DNA of 64,000 bases. Origin: an uncultured Clostridia bacterium. GTDB taxonomy: Bacteria; Bacillota; Clostridia; UBA1381. Within the stretch, counting starts at the first letter, position 1. Each line of letters opens with the position of its first letter. The stretch is taken from assembly GCA_947631085.1 (NCBI GenBank), contig CANRJY010000004.1:104579-168578 (forward strand), read 5' to 3'. The position numbers and the translations under genes were made by a program. The notes beneath the pieces were generated by a model, which was given only the letters and a program-made list of their open reading frames with translations, searched no databases and had not been told where the DNA came from. Shown piece after piece: positions 42,294 through 49,245 of this stretch.

Positions 42294-43643
42294 ATGGGAA
42301 AATTATTCGGAACGGACGGTATACGCGGCGTCGCCAACAAGGATCTTACGGCGGAGCTGGCGTTTAAGACGGGTCAGTGCGGGGCGTATGTGCTGACTAA
42401 GCAAGCGTCTCGCAGACCGCGTATTTTGATTGGAAAGGATACGAGAAAATCGGGCGATATGCTCGAAGCGGCGCTCACGGCGGGGCTTTGCTCGGTCGGG
42501 GCGAAGGTTATTCCGCTGGGCGTTGTCCCCACTCCTGCTGTCGCGTATCTGACGCGGCTTTACAAGGCGGACGCGGGCGTTGTTATTTCCGCTTCGCACA
42601 ATCCGTGCGAATACAACGGAATTAAATTTTTCAATTCCGAGGGATATAAGCTGAGCGACGCTATTGAAAACGAGATAGAGAGCTATATTTTGGGCGAGAA
42701 AACGATCGACGATCTGCCGACGCACGGCAAGGTCGGCTATGTGAGCGCGAACCACAACGCGGTCGAGGACTATGTCGCGTTCGCGTGCTCGACTATCGAC
42801 TGCCGCCTCGACGGCTTGAAGGTAGCCGTTGACTGCGCGAACGGCGCGAGCTTTGAAACGGCGTTCAAGGCGCTAAACAAACTCGGCGCAAATGTCGAGG
42901 CGATACATAACACTCCCGACGGCGTGAATATCAACGCGGCGTGCGGCTCGACGCATATGGAGAGCCTGCAGGCGTACGTTACGTCGATCGGCGCGGACGT
43001 GGGCATCGCGTTCGACGGCGACGCGGACAGAATGCTCGCGGTTGACGAAAACGGAAATCTTATCGACGGCGATAAAATTATGGCTGTGTGCGCGAAGTAT
43101 ATGATGGAAAACGGCAAATTGCATCAAAATACGCTTGTCGCGACCGTTATGAGCAATCTCGGGCTGTTCATCGCGGGCGAGAAAATGGGACTGAATATCC
43201 CGCGCACAAAGGTCGGCGACCGCTATGTGCTCGAGGAAATGCTCGACAAGGGATATAATCTCGGCGGCGAGCAGTCGGGGCATATCATTTTCCTCGACCA
43301 CAACACCACCGGCGACGGTCTTGTTAGCGCTTTGCAGTTTTTGGCTGTGCTTAAAAAGACCGGTCAGAAAGCGTCGGAGGCGGCTTCTATAGTGACCGTC
43401 CTTCCGCAGGTGCTTATAAACGCCGTTGTAAAGCTTGAAAACAAGGATAAATATATGGAAAATCCGCAGATCGCGGCGGCTTGCGAGGCGCTTGAAAAGG
43501 AATTCGCGGGAGCGGGACGCGTTCTTATACGTCCGTCAGGCACGGAGCCGCTCGTGCGCGTTATGATAGAAGGCGCGGATAAGGAGTATATCACGAAAAA
43601 GGCTAAACAGCTTGCAGATATGATAGAGGAAATTTTAGGATAA
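42294..43643 (+). CDS. glmM: Phosphoglucosamine mutase
   Basis: A 449-residue phosphohexomutase converting glucosamine-6-phosphate to glucosamine-1-phosphate for UDP-GlcNAc and peptidoglycan synthesis. Begins MGKLFGTDGIRGVANKDLT. The active serine is in GVVISASHNPCEYNGIKFF near residue 100, the metal loop DGDADRM near 242, the sugar loop GEQSGH near 325 and the phosphate loop RPSGTEPLVRVM near 415. The ATG 42294 has AGGAGAAGGA upstream; the reading frame extends 12 codons further but without a site. One base separates its stop from rsmG. Confidence 0.97.
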   Translation: MGKLFGTDGIRGVANKDLTAELAFKTGQCGAYVLTKQASRRPRILIGKDTRKSGDMLEAALTAGLCSVGAKVIPLGVVPTPAVAYLTRLYKADAGVVISASHNPCEYNGIKFFNSEGYKLSDAIENEIESYILGEKTIDDLPTHGKVGYVSANHNAVEDYVAFACSTIDCRLDGLKVAVDCANGASFETAFKALNKLGANVEAIHNTPDGVNINAACGSTHMESLQAYVTSIGADVGIAFDGDADRMLAVDENGNLIDGDKIMAVCAKYMMENGKLHQNTLVATVMSNLGLFIAGEKMGLNIPRTKVGDRYVLEEMLDKGYNLGGEQSGHIIFLDHNTTGDGLVSALQFLAVLKKTGQKASEAASIVTVLPQVLINAVVKLENKDKYMENPQIAAACEALEKEFAGAGRVLIRPSGTEPLVRVMIEGADKEYITKKAKQLADMIEEILG

Positions 43644-43644
43644 T

Positions 43645-44373
43645 ATGCGCGATTTAATTAAAACAGGCGCGCTAAGGCTCGGGATCGAGCTTTCGGAGGA
43701 GCAGGTAAACCGGCTTATCGAATACGCGCGGCTGATGAAGGAATGGAACGAAAAAATTAACCTCACGGCGATAACAGACGACGAAGGAATTGCGACAAAG
43801 CATTTTCTCGACAGCCTGACCGCGCTCGGAACGGGATATGTCGGCGGCAGGGTCATCGACGTAGGCACGGGCGCGGGATTTCCGGGACTGGTTCTGAAAA
43901 TCGCTCGTCCCGATATACAGCTTACGCTTCTCGATTCGCTCAATAAACGGATTAATTTTCTTCGCGAGGTTTGCTCGGCGCTCGGTATTGACGGCGTTGA
44001 ATTTGTTCACGCGCGAGCCGAGGACTGCGGCATGAACCGCGTTTACAGGGGCAAATTTGATACCGTCGTATCGCGCGCGGTCGCGAATATGACGCTTTTG
44101 TCGGAGTGGTGTATTCCGTTTTTAAAAGAAGGCGGACGCTTTCTCGCGCTTAAAGGTCCGCTCGCGGACGAGGAGCTTGACGGAGCGAGACGGGCGATTT
44201 CCATACTCGGCGGCGAGGTCGAGAAAGTTTACGGGGCGGAAATTCCGTTCACGGAGCTCGCGCACAAGATAATAATCGTAAAAAAAGTAAGACAAACTCC
44301 GATGCGTTTCCCCAGAAAGCCCGCGATTGCGGCAAAAAATCCTATCGAACAATGCTATAATCTGCGTAAATGA
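43645..44373 (+). CDS. rsmG: 16S rRNA (guanine527-N7)-methyltransferase
   Basis: A 242-residue SAM-dependent methyltransferase (GidB) acting on G527 (E. coli numbering) of 16S rRNA. Visible: LMKEWNEKINLTAITDDEG, KHFLDSLTAL, VIDVGTGAGFPGLVLKI (SAM motif I) near 72, VHARAEDCG near 125 and VVSRAVANM near 143. It follows glmM by one base and precedes the ParB-like gene, the usual rsmG-noc neighbourhood of Firmicutes, though with a structured RNA in between. Confidence 0.96.
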   Translation: MRDLIKTGALRLGIELSEEQVNRLIEYARLMKEWNEKINLTAITDDEGIATKHFLDSLTALGTGYVGGRVIDVGTGAGFPGLVLKIARPDIQLTLLDSLNKRINFLREVCSALGIDGVEFVHARAEDCGMNRVYRGKFDTVVSRAVANMTLLSEWCIPFLKEGGRFLALKGPLADEELDGARRAISILGGEVEKVYGAEIPFTELAHKIIIVKKVRQTPMRFPRKPAIAAKNPIEQCYNLRK

Positions 44374-44436
44374 GAAAATAATGTCAAATAACGGCAAATT
44401 CGGTCATACGAATTTGCTTTATTTTTGGAAAATTTA

Positions 44437-44445
44437 TGCTATAAT
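44437..44445 (+). promoter_or_regulatory. Extended -10 promoter of the structured RNA
   Basis: TGCTATAAT (TG-n-TATAAT); the -35 region is weak. Predicted start about 44452, just before the first helix of the RNA. Confidence 0.6.
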
Positions 44446-44451
44446 AATACT

Positions 44452-44629
44452 TGTAAGACAAAGTATCATAAACGGTACATTTCAAACAGGGTTTCCCCAA
44501 GGCCCTGTCTACCCCCAAAGTGTCTTACACCTTCCACCACCGAGGGTAAAAAGCGGTAACGAAAAGACAGTTATACATCCAAAGTGCAAGCACCGGCGCT
44601 TTTCAGTTACCGCTCTTTACTCTTTTTTT
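44452..44629 (+). ncRNA. Independently promoted structured RNA upstream of the ParB-like gene
   Basis: About 178 nt, not coding. The 5' GUAAGACA (44453-44460) pairs perfectly with UGUCUUAC (44521-44528), enclosing a hairpin ACAGGG / CCCUGU (44486-44491 / 44503-44508). A linker ACCUUCCACCACC leads into a long stem (44542-44565 with 44599-44622: GUAAAAAGCGGUAAC and GUUACCGCUCUUUAC as core) capped by GUGC-AA-GCAC, then UUUUUUU (44623-44629). The first 8 nt can alternatively sit in the loop of AUACUU / AAGUAU. It ends in a terminator 90 bp before the ParB-like gene. It lacks the hallmarks of SRP RNA, tmRNA, RNase P or 6S RNA. It could be a small RNA or an attenuating leader. Confidence 0.62.
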
Positions 44630-44718
44630 ACCGAAAGCTTACGGGCGGACGACCGCCGCCGCATGGCGTGTGACCGTTTCGCATAGTATTTTATAAACGA
44701 ATTTACGGAGAGACAAAT

Positions 44719-45510
44719 ATGTTCGATTTTTTGAAAAAACACTATGACGCGGACGCTGTCGTTCTGCTGCCGCTTGATATAATAGCCCCGAACCGCAATC
44801 AGCCGCGAAAATATTTTGACCCGCAGTCGATGGAGGAGCTTAAGGATTCGATTAAGGAATACGGCGTGATAAATCCGATCACCGTCCGGCGCGACGGCGG
44901 CGAATACGAGCTTGTTTCCGGCGAGCGCAGGTACCGCGCGGCGCAGATGGCGGGGCTTTACGAAATTCCGGCTATAATAATAAACGCGGACGAAAAAAAG
45001 TCCGCGATACTCTCCCTTCTCGAAAATCTTCAGCGCGAGGATCTGACCTTTTTTGAAGTTGCCGAAAGCTATCGCTCTCTCATACGCGAGCAGGGCATGA
45101 CGCAGACGCAGGTGGCGGAAAAGGTTGGAAAAAGCCAATCGTCGGTATCAAATAAGGTGCGGCTGCTGCGGCTGCCGGCAAGAATAAAAAAGCTCGTGCG
45201 CGAATATGATTTAACGGAAAGCCACGCCCTCGCGCTTCTGCAGCTAACCGACGAGGAGCAGCAGGTCGAGGCGGTGCGTCTCATTTACCGCGACAATCTG
45301 AATGTCGCGCAGACAGCCGCGCTTGTCCGCAATATGCAGAAATCGAAAAGAGGGCAGAAAATACATATTCCCGCCATGAACGATATCAGCCTGTTTAAAA
45401 AAAGCGTGGAAAAATCGCTTGATATAATAAAGCAGAGCGGAGTTGAGGCGGATATGGAGGAAAAAAGCTTCGACTGGGGAACGGAATATACGATTAAGGT
45501 AAAAAAATAA
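44719..45510 (+). CDS. ParB/Spo0J-family protein, probably Noc (nucleoid occlusion)
   Basis: A 263-residue CTP-dependent DNA clamp. N-terminal ParB domain: LDIIAPNRNQPRKYFDPQ, then LVSGERRYRAAQMAGL (GERRYRA CTP motif) near residue 75 and ENLQREDLTFFEVA near 105. The HTH is MTQTQVAEKVGKSQSSVSNK near 130. A C-terminal dimerisation region follows. The position after rsmG favours Noc over Spo0J, which is usually paired with ParA/Soj; no ParA is adjacent. Noc has an N-terminal amphipathic membrane helix, and MFDFLKKHY could be a short one. The parB-like assignment is firm; the Noc role is inferred from position. Confidence 0.88.
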   Translation: MFDFLKKHYDADAVVLLPLDIIAPNRNQPRKYFDPQSMEELKDSIKEYGVINPITVRRDGGEYELVSGERRYRAAQMAGLYEIPAIIINADEKKSAILSLLENLQREDLTFFEVAESYRSLIREQGMTQTQVAEKVGKSQSSVSNKVRLLRLPARIKKLVREYDLTESHALALLQLTDEEQQVEAVRLIYRDNLNVAQTAALVRNMQKSKRGQKIHIPAMNDISLFKKSVEKSLDIIKQSGVEADMEEKSFDWGTEYTIKVKK

Positions 45511-45540
45511 CGGGATAAATACGATTTATCCCGATTTTTT
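45511..45540. terminator. Bidirectional terminator between the ParB-like gene and the deacetylase gene
   Basis: Stem CGGGATAAAT / ATTTATCCCG with a 3-nt loop, U-tracts on both strands. Confidence 0.88.
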
Positions 45541-47363
45541 TATAGATTAAGCTCTCTCAGCATATCCTCCGGCGTTATAAATTTATACATTCCGAAACGG
45601 TTCATCAGGTACATACTCTGCGGTATGCCTTTAATAACCGTGTTGCTGTCGTTGCTGACCGTCACGGTAGCTTTTATGCCGAGCTTCTTTGCGGCGCACA
45701 GGTCTGTAAGAGCGGTGTGCGCTCCCTGCGGATATGAAAATGCGGTCACGGTATAATTTGTGTTTTCTTTGATTTCCGAAATCGATCTTCCTATATCATC
45801 CGTAAATATCTTGGCAAATTCACGGTCTGTTTCACCTTCGAGTTTGCTTGCGCCGAAGCGGTATTCCTCGTCCATATCTTCCGAGCGGTGCAGATCGTAG
45901 GTGTGGCTGCCAAGCTCGATTACGCCCGAATCCGCCATTTCCTTAGCCTGTGAATAATCAAAATGCGGATAGATCTCCACTCCGGTATCCTTATAGGTTG
46001 ACGCGCCCATAGTCACGCCAACGACGAAAATCGTCGCTTTCATGCCGTATTCCTTCAAAAGCGGATACGCGTATTCGTAATTGCTAAGATAGCCGTCGTC
46101 AAACGTGATTATAACCGGCTTTTCCGGCAGCTCGGCGCCGGCTAAAACATAGTTTTCAAGCTCGGCGAAGCTTATCGGGGTAAAGCCGTTTGCGCGTATC
46201 GTCTGCAGGTGGCTTTCGAAAAGAGCGGGCGAGATTGCCATATCATTGTCATTATCCTCAACCATCAGATGGTGATACATGAGCACCGGCACACTCTTTG
46301 TGTAAAGCGCCGTGTCAAGCCGCTCAAGCGGTTCCGTAAAACGCGCGGCGGTATGCTCGGCAACGTTTTCGGCTGTGGTGACGCATCCAAAATTGTCGGG
46401 CTTGTATACACTGTCATCGCCGGATATGTACGCGAGGACCATATCGCCGACACACGATCTCGGGTGCTCCCTGTCGTAATAATAGCGGCTGTCAAAGCTT
46501 ATGTCCGTATAGCCTGAAAAATCATAAAAATCCGTCACGGATGCGAGTTTTGTATAAAAATCCCTAAGCTGTTCGGCGTTCAGGGAGCGCGTAACGGCGC
46601 AGTAGGACGGCGATGCTATGAGCGTGAAGCTTATTCCGCGCAGATCGCACATCTCTTTTATCTCGGCGACCGCGCGCACGCACTCATCCGTATACGCAAG
46701 CTCCGCACCGGCGAGCGGCTCGTTAAACTCCGGATGAGCTTCCAAATACTTCGCTTCACTGCCGACGTTTTCAACGTCGCGGGAGTCGGCGCTGTACGCG
46801 CCCGTTTCGCTGTCAACACGGCTTTCGGCTGTCGGGAGATATTCGCGCCGCGCATATGCCTTCAGCTTTTTTACGGCGCGCGACGGACTTGCAAACGCAC
46901 TTTTTAAGTAAAACAGCGTTCTTGACGCGCCCGCCGCCTTCGCGTGGAGCTTCGCGCCGTCCGCGCCGAAGCTGACAGCGTCCTCGGGCTCTATGTTCAA
47001 AACTATATTTTTCACATCATAATTTTCGATTACATATTCGGCTATATGACGGGCGGCATAAATTCCGCCGTCCGTGAAAAGATTATAAAAGCTCGCGCCG
47101 TCTCCAAAGCATCGGTTAAGCGAGGACACGGAATACGAGCCGGTATTTTCCGAGCCGAGTATGTACGAGTTGTATTTATCGTGATTTTTATCCAAATATG
47201 CAATTTTCGCAATTCCGGAATTTTCCGTCATGTCATAATCGTACCAATTAAGAAAACGATCGCCAAACGCTCCGGAAGGGTCAACCGCAGACTGAAAAGC
47301 CGCGTAAAGAAAAGCCGCAGCAAAAACGGCCAGAAAAGCCGCTGTTATCTTTTTTGCGGTCAT
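45540..47363 (-). CDS. Membrane-anchored polysaccharide deacetylase with SGNH/DltD-like N-domain
   Basis: A 607-residue protein. N-terminal signal anchor (MTAKKITAAFLAVFAAAFLY). Residues about 25-330 resemble an SGNH/DltD-like hydrolase fold (YILGSENTGSYSVSSLNRCF; DREHPRSCVGDMVLAYI near the end). Residues about 360-600 are a NodB polysaccharide deacetylase: VPVLMYHHLMVE, KPVIITFDDGYLSNYEYAYPL with catalytic Asp pair, ELGSHTYDLHR with metal His, and FSYPQGAHT. The combination suggests two wall-modifying activities (O-acyl and N-acetyl) in one secreted enzyme; this is inferred. The ATG 47363 has AAAAGGAGGG 7 nt upstream. It is preceded by a structured leader shared with the ThyX-like gene. Confidence 0.82.
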   Translation of the reverse strand: MTAKKITAAFLAVFAAAFLYAAFQSAVDPSGAFGDRFLNWYDYDMTENSGIAKIAYLDKNHDKYNSYILGSENTGSYSVSSLNRCFGDGASFYNLFTDGGIYAARHIAEYVIENYDVKNIVLNIEPEDAVSFGADGAKLHAKAAGASRTLFYLKSAFASPSRAVKKLKAYARREYLPTAESRVDSETGAYSADSRDVENVGSEAKYLEAHPEFNEPLAGAELAYTDECVRAVAEIKEMCDLRGISFTLIASPSYCAVTRSLNAEQLRDFYTKLASVTDFYDFSGYTDISFDSRYYYDREHPRSCVGDMVLAYISGDDSVYKPDNFGCVTTAENVAEHTAARFTEPLERLDTALYTKSVPVLMYHHLMVEDNDNDMAISPALFESHLQTIRANGFTPISFAELENYVLAGAELPEKPVIITFDDGYLSNYEYAYPLLKEYGMKATIFVVGVTMGASTYKDTGVEIYPHFDYSQAKEMADSGVIELGSHTYDLHRSEDMDEEYRFGASKLEGETDREFAKIFTDDIGRSISEIKENTNYTVTAFSYPQGAHTALTDLCAAKKLGIKATVTVSNDSNTVIKGIPQSMYLMNRFGMYKFITPEDMLRELNL

Positions 47364-47441
47364 ACCAAACCCTCCTTTTAAATCACTCTGCAAGACAGCG
47401 TTATTTATTATCTCATAACTGCAAGGCGGCACCGTCGCCGC

Positions 47442-47500
47442 AGCGTTATGTTACAATGTTCTCTCAGGCGTCAAAATCTCTGATTTTGGTAACGCCGTGA
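47442..47500 (-). ncRNA. Structured leader RNA, copy 2 of the unrecognised class
   Basis: Minus-strand leader nearly identical to that at 13777-13833. Outer helix GGCGUUA (47496-47490) / UAACGCU (47448-47442, closing G-U pair). Inner hairpin AAAAUC-AGA-GAUUUU: the U-A pair replaces G-C of copy 1. The segment GACGCCUGAGAGAACAUUGUA is identical. Downstream is a different 80-nt spacer with a GC-rich stem (CTGC...GCAG) and then the deacetylase ATG. Confidence 0.65.
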
Positions 47501-47504
47501 GGTT

Positions 47505-47533
47505 ATTATACCATCTTCGCGGGATAAAGTCAA
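47505..47533 (-). promoter_or_regulatory. Promoter of the deacetylase gene and leader
   Basis: Minus strand TTGACT (47528-47533), 17 bp, TATAAT (47505-47510). The -10 and following AACCTCAC are identical in both leader copies. Confidence 0.82.
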
Positions 47534-47544
47534 TTAACATCCCG

Positions 47545-47580
47545 AAAAAGAGCGTGTCATTTTGATATGACACGCTCTTT
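47545..47580 (-). terminator. Terminator of rpsF-ssb-rpsR
   Basis: Fourteen-bp stem AAAGAGCGTGTCAT / ATGACACGCTCTTT, then U on the minus strand. Confidence 0.88.
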
Positions 47581-47628
47581 GATAATCACAATTTCATGCC
47601 GTCTCGGACGGCTGTTTCGATTTTTACC

Positions 47629-47874
47629 TTACTCGGCAACGAACGGCAGCAGCGCGATAATTCTCGCTCTTTTTACAGCTGTTGTTAGCTGTCTCTGATG
47701 CTTTGCGCAGTTTCCGCTTATACGTCTGGGAATGATCTTTCCTCTTTCGGAAACGTATCTTCTCAGTTTTGCCGTGTCTTTGTAATCGATATGGTCAATC
47801 TTATCGACGCAGAACATGCAGACCTTTTTCTTCGGCCTTCTTGCTCTCTGCGGTCTTTCACTTCTTTCAGCCAT
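47629..47874 (-). CDS. rpsR: 30S ribosomal protein S18
   Basis: An 81-residue small-subunit protein that binds next to S6 in the platform. The typical core [48 protein letters not shown] region is intact. Cysteines in KVCMFCVDK and GNCAKHQ indicate the zinc-binding (C+) form. Last gene of rpsF-ssb-rpsR. Confidence 0.97.
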   Translation of the reverse strand: MAERSERPQRARRPKKKVCMFCVDKIDHIDYKDTAKLRRYVSERGKIIPRRISGNCAKHQRQLTTAVKRARIIALLPFVAE

Positions 47875-47918
47875 GAGATTTTTTCCTCCTTTTCAATTTT
47901 TATCATCGCTATTTCTGT

Positions 47919-48443
47919 TTAAAACGGTAAATCATCCTCTGAGCCGTCGAAATCCTCAAATCCCGATGTGTCAAACTCGTCGAAATTAGGCTCGGTCGAA
48001 CTCGGCATCGGCGCGGTTTGCTGCTGATGCGCGTTATATCCGCCCGCATTTTGATAACCGCCGTTATTCTGATAGCCGTTTTGGAAACCGCCGAAGCTCT
48101 GATTTCTGTCGCCTGTTCCCGTCTCGCTTTTTGAGCCCGTGAAATAGGCTTCGTCAACCACGACCTCCGTGGCGTACTGTCTTTTTCCGTCTTGTCCGTC
48201 CCAGCTTCTCGACTGAATACTTCCGACAACGGCAATCATGCTGCCCTTGCCGAAATAGCGCGCAATAAATTCGCCGGTCTGACGCCATGCTACGCAGTTG
48301 ATAAAATCAGCCTGCTGCTGCGCGTCACGCGAGGCGAAACGCCTGTTTACCGCGATCGAAAATCTTGCGAGGCTCACTCCCGACGGCGTTTGGCGCATTT
48401 CAACGTCGCGCGTCAGCCGTCCCATTAAAATAACTTTGTTCAT
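47919..48443 (-). CDS. ssb: Single-stranded DNA-binding protein
   Basis: A 174-residue SSB. N-terminal OB-fold (MNKVILMGRLTRDVEMRQTP; FINCVAWRQTGEFIARYFGKG; GSIQSRSW). Then a Gly/Asn/Gln-rich linker and the acidic C-terminal tip EDDLPF that recruits repair and replication partners. Canonical position between rpsF and rpsR. Confidence 0.97.
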   Translation of the reverse strand: MNKVILMGRLTRDVEMRQTPSGVSLARFSIAVNRRFASRDAQQQADFINCVAWRQTGEFIARYFGKGSMIAVVGSIQSRSWDGQDGKRQYATEVVVDEAYFTGSKSETGTGDRNQSFGGFQNGYQNNGGYQNAGGYNAHQQQTAPMPSSTEPNFDEFDTSGFEDFDGSEDDLPF

Positions 48444-48477
48444 TTCTCCACCGCTTTCTTAAAGCCCTATGACCGGT

Positions 48478-48780
48478 TTAATCCTCGTCTTTTCTGACAA
48501 TGATAGTTCTGAGGATACCGTCCGTAATTCTGTACTGTCTGTCAAGCTCCTTGGGGAACTCCGCGTCAGCTTTGAAATTAACGAGGTAATAGCATCCCTC
48601 TGTTCTATCATTAATTTCGTAAGCAAGTCTTCTCTTGCCCCACTCGTCAACGGACTCCAGCTCGCCGTTCTTTTCGATAAGCGATGTGAACTTATCTTTA
48701 AGAGCGTTTATGCTTTCCTCATCAAGCGTTGCGTCAATGATAAAAATTGTTTCATAGCTGTTTAAGATTTTATCAGCCAT
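48478..48780 (-). CDS. rpsF: 30S ribosomal protein S6
   Basis: A 100-residue small-subunit protein with the S6 fold: YETIFIIDATLDEESINALK, WGKRRLAYEINDRTEGCYYLV and YRITDGILRTIIVR. SD AAGGAGGTG 7 nt before ATG 48780. First gene of the operon. The 5' leader may bind the S6:S18 complex for autoregulation. Confidence 0.97.
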   Translation of the reverse strand: MADKILNSYETIFIIDATLDEESINALKDKFTSLIEKNGELESVDEWGKRRLAYEINDRTEGCYYLVNFKADAEFPKELDRQYRITDGILRTIIVRKDED

Positions 48781-48850
48781 TTTAACACCTCCTTATGGAC
48801 TTTAGTCCCGAAACCTCCGTCTCGGGCAAGGATCGTCTGCAGCTGCAGAC
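48781..48850 (-). promoter_or_regulatory. rpsF leader, candidate S6:S18 autoregulatory site
   Basis: From a TSS near 48850 the leader contains GTCTGCAGCTGCAGAC (perfect palindrome) and a CCCGA...TTCGGG stem-loop with CGGAGG in the loop, then GGACTAAAGTCC. S6:S18-binding leaders in many bacteria use a hairpin with an unpaired CCG; whether this one qualifies needs comparison to the Rfam family. Confidence 0.4.
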
Positions 48851-48856
48851 TAAGAT

Positions 48857-48885
48857 ATTATATATCACTCTCCCGAATTTGTCAA
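48857..48885 (-). promoter_or_regulatory. Consensus promoter of rpsF-ssb-rpsR
   Basis: Minus strand TTGACA (48880-48885), 17 bp, TATAAT (48857-48862). It lies at the end of the XRE gene, so the operon begins right after it. Confidence 0.85.
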
Positions 48886-48894
48886 GAGAGATTT

Positions 48895-49245
48895 TTAACT
48901 TTTTTTGCCTTCGACCTGCGCGCAGTATCTCGGGTCGGACGCGAGATATCCGTAATAATTCCGCAGAAGCTCCGTTCCGGCATCATTCAACTTTGATAAA
49001 TCCATACCGAGCACAAACGCGGACATATCGTCCGATTTCATGTTCGTTTCGCCGCACAGATAAGTCACGCTGACCCCAAGCTTTTCGGCTATCATTCTCG
49101 TCATGTGCGCCTCCGGAAAGCTTTTTCCGTTTTCCCATCCTATAACGCGGCTTCTTGTCACGTCAAGAAGGCGAGCCAGCTCCTCCTGCGTCAGATTGTT
49201 TTCCTTTCTCAAGCTTCTCAACCTCTGCCGGAACCGCTCCTTCAT
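48895..49245 (-). CDS. XRE-family transcriptional regulator
   Basis: A 116-residue Cro/CI-type regulator. HTH at residues 10-62 ([52 protein letters not shown]). The remaining 50 residues (GMDLSKLNDAGTELLRNYYGYL) have no recognised sensor domain. SD AGGAGGAG precedes the ATG. Its first 83 bp lie inside the 3' end of ftsH in another frame, an unusually long overlap; both products end or start plausibly. Probably co-transcribed with ftsH. Confidence 0.8.
   Translation of the reverse strand: MKERFRQRLRSLRKENNLTQEELARLLDVTRSRVIGWENGKSFPEAHMTRMIAEKLGVSVTYLCGETNMKSDDMSAFVLGMDLSKLNDAGTELLRNYYGYLASDPRYCAQVEGKKS

Noticed and set aside
44452..44629. Assignment as SRP RNA, 6S RNA, tmRNA or RNase P RNA
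   Set aside because: The conserved SRP apical motif, tmRNA tRNA-like ends and RNase P core are absent, and the 5' and 3' ends do not pair as in 6S RNA.
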